Assembly: GCA_023091665.1 (NCBI GenBank)
Contig: JALJCQ010000015.1
Location: 1,364,001 to 1,428,000, forward strand
Length of the DNA stretch: 64,000 nucleotides
Direction of reading: 5' to 3'
Origin: Pythium myriotylum
Lineage: Eukaryota; Oomycota; Peronosporomycetes; Pythiales; Pythiaceae
Below, piece after piece: positions 24,142-32,443 of the stretch. Within the stretch, counting starts at the first letter, position 1. Each line of letters opens with the position of its first letter. Below the pieces are notes generated by a model. That model had not been told where the DNA came from and made no database searches. It saw only the letters and a list, made by a program, of their open reading frames with translations. The position numbers were made by a program, and so were the translations under genes.

Positions 24142-25351
24142 TCACGACTGGATGAGCCTCGGACCTATCATCGTGTTCTCTCCGCGAACGAGCACCATCG
24201 CGAGCTCGAGCATCCACCGGTGCGCGTACTTTGTATTCTCGCTAGACAGTGAACCACAAAACGAGAGCCGACAGCCCGTTAGTTGGCCTTCGCTGTCGGG
24301 AACGTAGTCTATGTGAGTCCTATGGAGTATTCGTCATGATTAGCATCAGCATTTGGCTGCGTTCTTCACAAAAACACTCTCACCAATGAAACTGGTTCAT
24401 CCATGCCGCATCGCCCTCAATAGCACGTTCAATGGACGGGGCGGGGATGGTCCGCATGCATGCCATGAAGCCTTTTGGCGTTCGCTGTCGAAACATCAGG
24501 AGTACTGTGTGGAACCGCGTAGTGATGCCCGAATACTGAGCGTCACGGCGAACAATCACAATGTCGCTGGAGATCTTCTGTAGCACTTCTACGTGCACTT
24601 TTGTACTATAGCCAAGATTGTAACGGCGTAATTTTTCACCGGAGAATTGCATTTCCCAAAACGCTTCAAATAGGACTGCAGGGTCCGTCTGAACAAAACT
24701 TTTCGAAAAGCTGAACTGAAGCCGCGAGGTCTCTTCATCGAGCCGACGGCTGTCACTCCAGCCCATGAACTTGTGGCCCGAGGAAACACGATCGGTGCTA
24801 TCTGAAAATCGCCGAATTGCGTGGAGAGAGTCTTTTACAATTCCTGCGATGCTCTCTCGAGCCCACGGTTCATAAATAGCGTGTGTTATCGTGTTCCACC
24901 CTTCTAACCCATCGTCCCAGTGCGCCCAACGCACTGCCATGGCAGTTCGGACGCGCGACTCCAGCTCTCGTCGGTCTTGCAAGTCCTTCTCAAGCCGTCG
25001 GCGCTCGTTCTTCAGTCGCGCCGTTTCTCTCGCTATCGACAGCGACTGCCGCACAAACAGCCGCATATGGGATTCATCAGCACGATCTGCGCGCCCGTCG
25101 TGATGCTCACACTCTCCAGCGGCTGCACTTGGATCAGCTGGGGACCCGGTCAGCTCAAGTCGCAGGCTTCGCAACACGCTCTCGAGCGTGCGGACGCGAC
25201 CGAGCATCTCACGCTTGCGCTGCTGGCGCTTCCGGCGAGAGCGCCTCTCGATCTCATTGCGCAACGCGCGGCTCGTGGCGCTCTTCACCGGCGCGTCGTC
25301 GCTCTTCGCCAGCTCACTGGAGCTCTTCGCGGGCTCGTCGGAGCTGCTCAT
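24142..25351 (-). CDS. START-like family protein F with bZIP-like N-terminus
   Basis: Exons 24384-25351 and 24142-24319; the 64-nt intron (24320-24383) splits the conserved FHW Trp codon in phase 2; 381 aa. The last exon is short and easily missed: it reads THIDYVPDSEGQLTGCRLSF and ends RGENTMIGPRLIQS, matching the C-terminus of gene E. The first ATG in frame is MSSSDEPAKSS; the open frame upstream starts only with TTG. Basic region RALRNEIERRSRRKRQ, then coil LGRVRTLESVLRSLRLEL. START-like landmarks: MGWSDSRRLDEETSRLQFSFSK, KISSDIVIVRRDAQYSG, MRTIPAPS. It lies directly behind the CAF16-like gene on the same strand. Confidence 0.78.
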
Positions 25352-25510
25352 GAGCCCGGACTTCTTTTGGGGACGCGATTTGTTGAGGTGTCCCTGTGAT
25401 GGGCACAATAATGGTTGAATTACGGAAGTAGACAGATCATTGGGGGATGGTGTTGCAATTAACAGAATGGAGACGAGCAGCTCTATGACAGTGCGCGGCG
25501 CTCTTGGAGC

Positions 25511-26539
25511 TCACTTGCGCAGCGACTCGATCTCGATGCCGCCGAGACGCCCCGACGCGTAGCCGCCCGCGCGGTTCTGCGCGTTCGCGAGAGCGAACTC
25601 GTCGGCGGCCGCGAGCCCGGCCTCCTGCTCGACCCGGTCGTCTTCCGCCAGTTCTTCGCGCAGCCACTGCTCAACGACGCGGTACATCGGGATCGCCGAC
25701 CCATCGGCGCGCGTGGAGCACTCGCGGATAGAACCATTAAAACCGATCGTCCCACGCTTCACGTACACCACGTGGGAAGCCCAGACATCCGTGCCGTCGA
25801 AGATGTGAGTCGCCAGCAACACGGTCGCGCCGCGGCTCTCGGTCTCCTCTTTCAAAAACGCCAACACGTTCTCTCTCGAGATGATGTCGAGCATACCGAG
25901 CACTTCGTCCAAAATAATGAGCTGGGAGGGGCGAATTAGCGCGAGGAAGAGTTGCACGCGGCGGCGCTGGCCATCCGAGAGCCGGTGAAGTCGCCATTTC
26001 GGGTCGATGCGAAGCACGCGCAGCAAATGGTCGCGTCTCTCCGGGTACTCGGCCTGCAGCTTGACCATCATCTCCTCAATGGCAATGTCAGCCGAGTAGG
26101 CCATTGCGTGAGACGCAAACGCGACCGCCCGATGGCCCCAGTCGGCACTCACATACGTGCGCAGCATATTGAGCGTGGTATCGCGGAAACTGTCACGACC
26201 AAACACCAGTGCTGTATCATCGCGAGTGAGATGCTTGCCGGCGATCACGCCGAGCAACGTGCTCTTGCCGGCGCCATTGCCCCCGACGATGAGCACTCGC
26301 TGGCCCGGCTGGATGGTGAGGTTGACTCCTTTGAGCACGCGGTCGTCAACCTCCGCTGCGTCTCCGTTATGGGCTTCGTGCTGCAATTGGTTGAGAAGAT
26401 AGCCACCGACGGAGACCTTAGCGAATGCGAAGTCGAGTCCCGTGAGCTGCACAGGAGGTCCGAGCAGCGCAACGCCGTTCACGACAGCAGGAGGCTGCGC
26501 GGACACGGCGCTTGGAGACGATGGCGATGCGTTGGCCAT
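25511..26539 (-). CDS. CAF16: CAF16-like soluble ABC ATPase
   Basis: Single exon, 342 aa, one ABC nucleotide-binding domain and no membrane segment. Walker A GGNGAGKS at residues 86-93, signature LSDGQ at 187-191, Walker B LIILDE at 207-212, His-loop ATH about 30 residues later. The LSDGQ signature and the sequence LDEVLGMLDIISRENVLAFL are typical of the ABCI/CAF16 group (yeast Caf16, plant ABCI19-21), which in yeast associates with the CCR4-NOT complex; I infer the same class here. The first 20 residues are Ser/Pro/Val and probably disordered. Divergent from the polycystin-like gene with 286 bp between ATGs. Confidence 0.85.
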   Translation of the reverse strand: MANASPSSPSAVSAQPPAVVNGVALLGPPVQLTGLDFAFAKVSVGGYLLNQLQHEAHNGDAAEVDDRVLKGVNLTIQPGQRVLIVGGNGAGKSTLLGVIAGKHLTRDDTALVFGRDSFRDTTLNMLRTYVSADWGHRAVAFASHAMAYSADIAIEEMMVKLQAEYPERRDHLLRVLRIDPKWRLHRLSDGQRRRVQLFLALIRPSQLIILDEVLGMLDIISRENVLAFLKEETESRGATVLLATHIFDGTDVWASHVVYVKRGTIGFNGSIRECSTRADGSAIPMYRVVEQWLREELAEDDRVEQEAGLAAADEFALANAQNRAGGYASGRLGGIEIESLRK

Positions 26540-26825
26540 TGCGGAGACGATGGATTGTGCGAATGGAAGCGAGTGCAGTTGTGATCCGCGTGCAGATCAC
26601 AGGCGAAGACGATTCGCCAACAGATGCAGATGCGATTCGACCCTTGCGTTCTTTGCATCGAGTCCACCTGACTATCGAGCCAACAATGATTGCAATTCAA
26701 ATATGAATTGTAGCTCCCCACACAGTGAACCCATATCAAATTCAAAGGGGTTGAAGCTGTTTCACGCCGCGGCGGTCGTTTCAGTATTCGTGGGGTGTTG
26801 CGAACCAGTTCGAGGCGCACAGGGC
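26540..26825. promoter_or_regulatory. Bidirectional promoter, CAF16-like / polycystin-like
   Basis: 286 bp between divergent ATGs. The frame of the plus-strand gene is open upstream across this whole region and into the ATPase gene, but that extension is Cys/Ser-rich and unlike any channel N-terminus, so it is treated as non-coding. Confidence 0.45.
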
Positions 26826-28928
26826 ATGGGAGCAGAGTCAAAGCTACAGCACGAGCCGCATTTGACGCCGGTGGCCATGGCGCCACCAAGTGCCAAAGTC
26901 TCGAATGGTCCGACAGTGGCCTCCGCTGCGCGGGCGATCGCGTACGACGACGCATTGTTGATACTTCGCCACGATCGTCAGATGAAGCGCGCGTTGCTGG
27001 GCATCCCGTTCCCTATCATATTCTTCTGCATCTTTGTGGCGATGCTCTCCCGCCACATCCCGACGAGTCAGTTGTACGAGCAGGCATACTCGGTTTCGTC
27101 CGTCCTGGACAGCTCGGGGACGGACGCCATCACGGCGGACACGACGATGAAGCTCGAGAATGTTCAAACAATCGGCGACGTCTTCGACTGGCTCATTGAC
27201 ACATTCATTCCCAGTGTGTTTATCACGGAAGACTACAACGGTAACATGCTGACAAAGGACAAGTGGGGACGCATTGCCAACTTCAACAAGGTGCTCGGTG
27301 CCGTGCTCTTCCAGGTCACGCGAGCGCCGATCCACAAGTGCCAAGCCGCTCAGTTCCTGATCGATCTGTACCCTAACTGTTATGATGCTGCTAATGCTAT
27401 CGCAAGTACTTCTCTCATCAGCTTCGACAAGAACGTCACTGAAGCCACAAACCTGATCTCGGAACTGAAGACGAAAGGAGATTGGCTTGACTTCTCCACC
27501 CAGCAGCTCTTGATCACAGTAGTCGCGTACAATGGCGAAATTCAAGGGTACACGGTGTCGAAGCTGCAGCTAGATTTCCACCAAGGTGGATACATTGAAG
27601 TCTCCACGACCACAACACCTACCATCTCGGACCCTTACAAGCACCACGCGGCTATCGTTCTGGACGCACTTGTTGGTGTATGTCTTGCAATCGCACTCCT
27701 TAGACCTCTTGCCCGATTTCTCACAATTCTCAAGTCACCTCGAGCGTGGCGGACGGCTATTCATGAGACCGACTTTGTTAGCATTCTGGGTGGGTTAGCA
27801 TCCAGTGCGTGTACAATTACGTTCTACGCTATCTGGTTCTCAATGGTCCAACTGATGTACGCCAAGGACTTTCGTGACAATCTCGCGCGATTGGTCGTGT
27901 CTGGTAAGGACTTTGATCCAAACTCAAAAGAACGCGATGGTTTAATTGCTGTCACCCACTCACTCGAGAAGGTCGCCAATATGACTACCGCGCTGCGCCT
28001 TGTAGCCATGGCCACGGTGTTCGCGCTGGGTGTTGACATCTTAATGCAGTTCCGCTATCATCCTCGACTCAACATTCTCACGCGCACGATCGCGAACGCT
28101 CTGCATCAGTTTGCTGGCTTCTTCATTGTATTTGTAGTTGTCTTTCTCACGTTCGCCGTCTCTGGTACGGTGCTCTTCGGCGACCGAGTCGAGGCTTTCT
28201 CTACGCTCCCACATACTATGGAATCGTGTGTGAACATGCTTTTTGGGAACTTTGACTACTCGACGATTCAGGACTTGCAAGCGCCAGTGGGCATGTTATA
28301 CTATTGGTTGTACATGATCGTCGTGTGTCTCGTGCTGCTCAACATGATGCTGGCGATCGTGTTGGACTCGTACGCGGAGATGACCCAGGAGTCTGCGCAT
28401 AGTAGATACAACGCTTCGCTTCGTCGTACCCTTCGGAATATTATGTACGATCGCCAGGCCCGGGCTACGCAGCTTCAGAAAGGCCATCGTATGTGTTTCA
28501 AGAAACACAATGACAGCGATAAGGATGAGGCGAGTGACAGTCGACTGAGCGTTGTCTATCGTGGACGCATTGTACCAAACGTATTAGAAAAGGCGCTGAT
28601 TACAAACCAGTTGAGACTCAAGAGCTCAAGTGTTACCAAAGACAGCCTCTTGCAATTGACCGAGTCGATGCTTGTCGACTTGTTTCCCCAAGTAAAGCTT
28701 TCACCCAGCGAGACGCGCGCGACAATTGAATTCCTTCTCTGTGGCTGCCACACGTCGGTGAGTGGAGATATCTCTGTCGCAACCATGATGGCAGAAAATA
28801 CGGCGGACAATTATCTCGACCACTCCAGCTTGAATACGCAAGATCGAGCTGAGCTAACGAATGCACTTAATCGCATGGAAGTGCTCGAGCGCAAGCTCGA
28901 TCTCCTTTTGTTGCAGGCAACGCCGTGA
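26826..28928 (+). CDS. Polycystin-2-like (TRPP) cation channel
   Basis: Single exon, 700 aa from the ATG of MGAESKLQHEP. First membrane span near residues 58-80 (LLGIPFPIIFFCIFVAML), then a large extracellular loop of about 200 residues with Cys residues and an NVT glycosylation site, which is the polycystin/mucolipin 'TOP' domain layout. Five more spans follow (IVLDALVGVCLAIALLRPL; ILGGLASSACTITFYAIWF; TTALRLVAMATVFALGVDI; FAGFFIVFVVVFLTFAVSG; WLYMIVVCLVLLNMMLAIV). The pore helix and filter read CVNMLFGNFDY, close to the LGDFD filter of PKD2 with Asp replaced by Asn. The C-terminus ends in a short coiled coil (NRMEVLERKLDLLLLQ), as in PKD2. Predicted Ca2+/cation channel of flagellum, plasma or endomembrane. 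Its stop lies 25 bp from the end of the convergent neighbour. Confidence 0.85.
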   Translation: MGAESKLQHEPHLTPVAMAPPSAKVSNGPTVASAARAIAYDDALLILRHDRQMKRALLGIPFPIIFFCIFVAMLSRHIPTSQLYEQAYSVSSVLDSSGTDAITADTTMKLENVQTIGDVFDWLIDTFIPSVFITEDYNGNMLTKDKWGRIANFNKVLGAVLFQVTRAPIHKCQAAQFLIDLYPNCYDAANAIASTSLISFDKNVTEATNLISELKTKGDWLDFSTQQLLITVVAYNGEIQGYTVSKLQLDFHQGGYIEVSTTTTPTISDPYKHHAAIVLDALVGVCLAIALLRPLARFLTILKSPRAWRTAIHETDFVSILGGLASSACTITFYAIWFSMVQLMYAKDFRDNLARLVVSGKDFDPNSKERDGLIAVTHSLEKVANMTTALRLVAMATVFALGVDILMQFRYHPRLNILTRTIANALHQFAGFFIVFVVVFLTFAVSGTVLFGDRVEAFSTLPHTMESCVNMLFGNFDYSTIQDLQAPVGMLYYWLYMIVVCLVLLNMMLAIVLDSYAEMTQESAHSRYNASLRRTLRNIMYDRQARATQLQKGHRMCFKKHNDSDKDEASDSRLSVVYRGRIVPNVLEKALITNQLRLKSSSVTKDSLLQLTESMLVDLFPQVKLSPSETRATIEFLLCGCHTSVSGDISVATMMAENTADNYLDHSSLNTQDRAELTNALNRMEVLERKLDLLLLQATP

Positions 28929-28953
28929 CATTCACCAAGATTAGACCACCATG

Positions 28954-31038
28954 TTACTCTACTGTGGCTGCAACGCGATCGTGTGGCTCGTACTCAATCC
29001 TTGAGTCTAGCAGAGTCTTAAACTTCTGATATAAACGAGATATCCGCCGCTTTTCGGCCTGCTCGGGATCCACAAACGCAGATGCAAATCCACTTTGCTC
29101 TTTCTGATGCTTGCTCTTGGTGTTGTCAGGCAATGTCGATGGCAATATTTTCTGAGCCGAGGAAACATTAGACCCGCTATTGTCCTGAGCCAGTTTCTTG
29201 CTGATTACAGACGCTCGAAAAGCGACGCGCTTCAGTTGGGTCCTTGCATGTTCTCGCTTCAGTTTCGCTGAGTGTGAAGGAAGCTCTTGTGCCACAAACA
29301 CGCTAACTTTTTCAATGTGGAGAAACGCCACGGACTCGGACTGGACCCGCACAAATCGGCCTCGACAGTTGGGTGGCGTGATCCATGTGATTGGAGAAAC
29401 GACTCGCTCAGATACAGTGTGGGTGGACACGGAGCTTGCGATTACGTCCTCAAAGTCACGCTCGACACCCGACTTCATCGACACGCAGACATGCAGTGGG
29501 TAAAGACCAACGTTAGGCTGTGGAGCTGGTGCAATCGCTCCGCAGGAGAGCCCTTGCCCAGCCCCGCTTTGGAGAACGCCAACCGCACTGAGTGGTATTG
29601 CGTTTGCCGGAACGTCCACCGCCATCTTTCGGTGTGAAATGTTGCTGTGGCTGCCGCCGAAACTGAATACGTGGCTTGTGTCTTCGCGTAGCCAGATTTT
29701 AACGCTGTGGATGACGTAGTAGTTTCCGAGATCCACTTCCCACCACGGCTGAAACTCCTCTTTCGTGTGGGCTGTCCGAAGAGGTTCAGCTAGCACGGCG
29801 TTGATAGCGTTGAGTCCGAAATTTGTTGATGATTGGCGCGCGCGTTTGTCCACGGCGACATCCAGCAGCAACTCGTCAGAGGACGGCGGGAGCTGGAGAA
29901 ACTCGTGTTCGATTCGATTTCGAATCAGCACTCCAATATCATCCAGTACAGTTTCAACCTGCCCACTCGCATTGTTGAGCGATTCTTTGTCGTCTTCGAA
30001 CGTAAGTATGTCCTGGCACATCAAGCAAACGTTGGCACGGCCGTACAGTGCTGAAGCTGCCGAAAACTTCTTCGAATCTAGCAGAACCATTCCCCACTTT
30101 CGGCGTAGATCGAAGATTCGTTTCATCACAACCACGCCTGGGAGGTTCTGCCGTGTGAAGCGGCGCTCACATAGTGCACACACAGTCCGGGTTGGTACCC
30201 ACGTCAGAGCTCCGTTCTCGTGGCCTTTCTTACTCACAGATAAATACGATGGCGATGACGATGGCCGTATCTTATGTTGTGGTTTCTTTACAGCCACGGA
30301 CTCGTCGTCGATTACCATTGGCAGTGCATTTCGTCGTCTGTCGACAGTCGCACCCGCTGTCGACGGACGTGTGAAGTGTGTAGACGCTGGAGACGGCAGT
30401 GGCTCGAATGTGAGTGTTCGGTCGCCTACCCGCATCGTCACCCAGTCGCCGGTCAAACTAAACTGACGCGTGGCACAGTGAGCTGCTCCAGCGGACATTG
30501 GCCTCGCCAGATCTGCAGTGCGAACCGGGGTAGAGCGACTTGACTGTCCTAAGGGTTGATGATCCTTCACATCCGCCAAGCTTCCTTCACTCTCCACAGC
30601 TTTGGTAGAATACGCCGAAAGTGACAGCGACTCAAGTTTGGACTCCTCCATGGCTTTCTGAAGACATGTGCTGATGGCCTCGACCTTCAGCATTTCATTG
30701 TCTTCCATCCACCAGTCGAGAGAAGAAGGCTCCTCTCCATCTTCGTCATTGAATAAGTTGCCCATGTTCGGGACACATGCTATTTGATCGCAAAGCTCGC
30801 GCGGCAACTGCTGAAATGTCCACTTTGGACCGAGCTTTCGCTGGCAGAGCTCTATCAACGTCGACTTGTCTTCTAGAGACTCACTCTGGTGAGTTGCATG
30901 GGCTTGGATTAGCTCCTGCGCTAGCTTCGTGAAGTACGCATCGAGTTTGTGAGAATGCGGTGGCACAACTGGCATCCGGTCGCCTCGTAAGACCAAATCG
31001 CCGAAGTAGACTGCAATTTCTGTCGCACTCAAACCCAT
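28954..31038 (-). CDS. Cys-cluster and F5/8C (galactose-binding-like) domain protein
   Basis: 694 aa, one exon, starting at the first true ATG (31038). The middle holds a zinc-binding-like pattern of two CxxC pairs (CALCERRF ... CLMCQDIL) about 45 residues apart. After it comes a segment with the hallmarks of an F5/8-type-C or fucolectin-like fold: DKRARQSSTNFG, then FQPWWEVDLGNYYVIHSVKIWL and, 110 residues on, RGRFVRVQSES...LHIEKVSVFV. An acidic tract with two Trp (SLDWWMEDNE) lies near residue 105. There is no signal peptide, so the F5/8C fold would be intracellular, where it usually serves in protein or membrane contacts. The preceding BRO1-like reading frame ends 18 nt upstream in the same frame, so the two may be one gene. 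Confidence 0.7.
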   Translation of the reverse strand: MGLSATEIAVYFGDLVLRGDRMPVVPPHSHKLDAYFTKLAQELIQAHATHQSESLEDKSTLIELCQRKLGPKWTFQQLPRELCDQIACVPNMGNLFNDEDGEEPSSLDWWMEDNEMLKVEAISTCLQKAMEESKLESLSLSAYSTKAVESEGSLADVKDHQPLGQSSRSTPVRTADLARPMSAGAAHCATRQFSLTGDWVTMRVGDRTLTFEPLPSPASTHFTRPSTAGATVDRRRNALPMVIDDESVAVKKPQHKIRPSSSPSYLSVSKKGHENGALTWVPTRTVCALCERRFTRQNLPGVVVMKRIFDLRRKWGMVLLDSKKFSAASALYGRANVCLMCQDILTFEDDKESLNNASGQVETVLDDIGVLIRNRIEHEFLQLPPSSDELLLDVAVDKRARQSSTNFGLNAINAVLAEPLRTAHTKEEFQPWWEVDLGNYYVIHSVKIWLREDTSHVFSFGGSHSNISHRKMAVDVPANAIPLSAVGVLQSGAGQGLSCGAIAPAPQPNVGLYPLHVCVSMKSGVERDFEDVIASSVSTHTVSERVVSPITWITPPNCRGRFVRVQSESVAFLHIEKVSVFVAQELPSHSAKLKREHARTQLKRVAFRASVISKKLAQDNSGSNVSSAQKILPSTLPDNTKSKHQKEQSGFASAFVDPEQAEKRRISRLYQKFKTLLDSRIEYEPHDRVAATVE

Positions 31039-31056
31039 CAACTCAAGGTCCCACGA

Positions 31057-32140
31057 CTATGCGATGGGGACCTGACGCACCTGGGTTGAAGTCCAACTGG
31101 AAAATGGTCTGCTCGTAGCTGTAAAATATGGCTCTCCACCGGATCTCGTAGCTTCGCAAAAGCCATCCCAGCTGCTGCGATAGGCTACACGATACACCAA
31201 ACTTGACTCAGTCCAATCGTGAATTCGTGTTGGTCCCAGATTTTCGTACGCAGAATCGTCCAGTACGGTGGCAATCTCGCCGGCTTCGGTGGCGACTGTG
31301 TATGCATATCGAGAACACACCGCAGCCTGTCGAGCCAGGCGCTCAACGGTCTCGTCCACTAGGAGCAGCTACGCACATGCCCGTTCAGCTGTCTATTGTC
31401 CCTCGACTGATCACAACACTTACCGAGTCGACGCACGCGGCCGCGCGATGGATCTGCGCCAGTCGTGCCAACACGATGCTCTGCGTTGATGTCATTGTCA
31501 TAAACTTCATCGCCGACGCGGCCTGTCGATCTCCAACGCCCCAACGACCAGTGGTGACGCTCGCGATGTTTGCAGCCCTCACAAAATGGAGTGTGCTGCT
31601 GCGCCATGACGACACGGAGGCCGCGACAATCGTCGCGCTCTGCAGCGCGATCCCCTTTTCGACCAGTGTTTCAGCGTGGAGACCGTGCAACTGGCCGAGT
31701 AGCACCAGGACGAGGACGGCGTCTACAGGAACTGCGAATGCGAGCCGCCGCTCCTTGCCGACAAGACGCTCGTTGCGCAGATCGATGTTCCCGAAGCCAA
31801 AAAATAGCGGAGTATACGTCGCTCCAAAAGAGCACTCCATGCCATAAGGCGGAGGGGTGTTGATGAACCGAAGCAACGCGAAAACATAGTTTTTATACTG
31901 TTCACAGAGATCAATGAGCTCGCAATAGTGGGCAGCGGAGGCACTACGGAACTGGGTGATTAGTGGCGTCTCCTGAAGCTTCAGTCGTAGCATTGTGCGC
32001 AGTGTAGCGAACGCATCTGAACCAAAAAATCGTTTGCTTATAGACGCTCGCTCTTCCCGCAGTTCCTCCTCTGATAGTATAGGCAAGTCAAAGAGTGGGA
32101 ACGCTCCGCACCAGAAGCGGCGCATCAGTCGCTGGGTCAT
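31057..32140 (-). CDS. BRO1-domain-like protein
   Basis: Exons 31424-32140 and 31057-31368; 55-nt intron, phase 0; 342 aa. The region LAFAVPVDAVLVLVLLGQLHGLHAETL followed by QSATIVAASVSSWRSSTLHFVR matches the pattern of the BRO1 core (asVLFNLgALhsqlA ... aAgaFqyL), and MECSFGATYTPLFFGF lies where BRO1 proteins have their substrate-side strand. BRO1 domains (ALIX, Rim20, Bro1) bind ESCRT-III and act in endosomal sorting. The protein is short for the family, holding roughly one BRO1 domain. It ends TAG 15 bp before the next ATG in the same frame (see findings), so this 3' end could be wrong. Confidence 0.6.
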
Positions 32141-32443
32141 GCTGTGGTGCCGTGAGGACGAATCGTGACGAGAAAGGGATGGGCATATCTAATTAAGTCG
32201 GCCATTCATAGCGGTGTGAGATGCCAGGAGACTCGATTCGGCAACCGCCGCCGGTGTTGAAGTTGGCGAAGTGAGGTTTCCGAGGTGTGAGTCTCCGAAT
32301 CCACGGAGCTTCAAATCGAGTTGTGACTTCGTGATTCGACCAATTCACCGTGAACGAGGACGACGACGATGGGGGCATGCGTACTGTATGGGCAACTTAG
32401 TCCGATGTATTAGCGATATTGTGCCATCGGACCATTCTTCATA
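32141..32443. other. Intergenic, no feature seen
   Basis: About 300 bp between two minus-strand genes. It should contain the promoter of the BRO1-like gene and the 3' flank of the helical-repeat gene. No further gene or repeat was recognised. Confidence 0.4.

Noticed and set aside
23944..24252. 102-codon plus-strand frame
   Set aside because: It is antisense to the last exon of START-like gene F, whose protein matches gene E.
26442..26825. N-terminal extension of the polycystin-like frame
   Set aside because: It would overlap the start of the divergent CAF16-like gene and its sequence is Cys/Ser-rich without similarity to channel N-termini.
31060..31083. 24-base GT...AG segment that would remove the TAG between the BRO1-like and F5/8C-like frames
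   Set aside because: It is far below the 54-81 nt range of every other intron here, so I did not annotate it as an intron; the possible fusion is kept only as a finding.
31203..31847. 214-codon plus-strand frame opposite the BRO1-like gene
   Set aside because: The minus-strand product has the BRO1-like helix pattern and proper splice sites; the plus frame has none.
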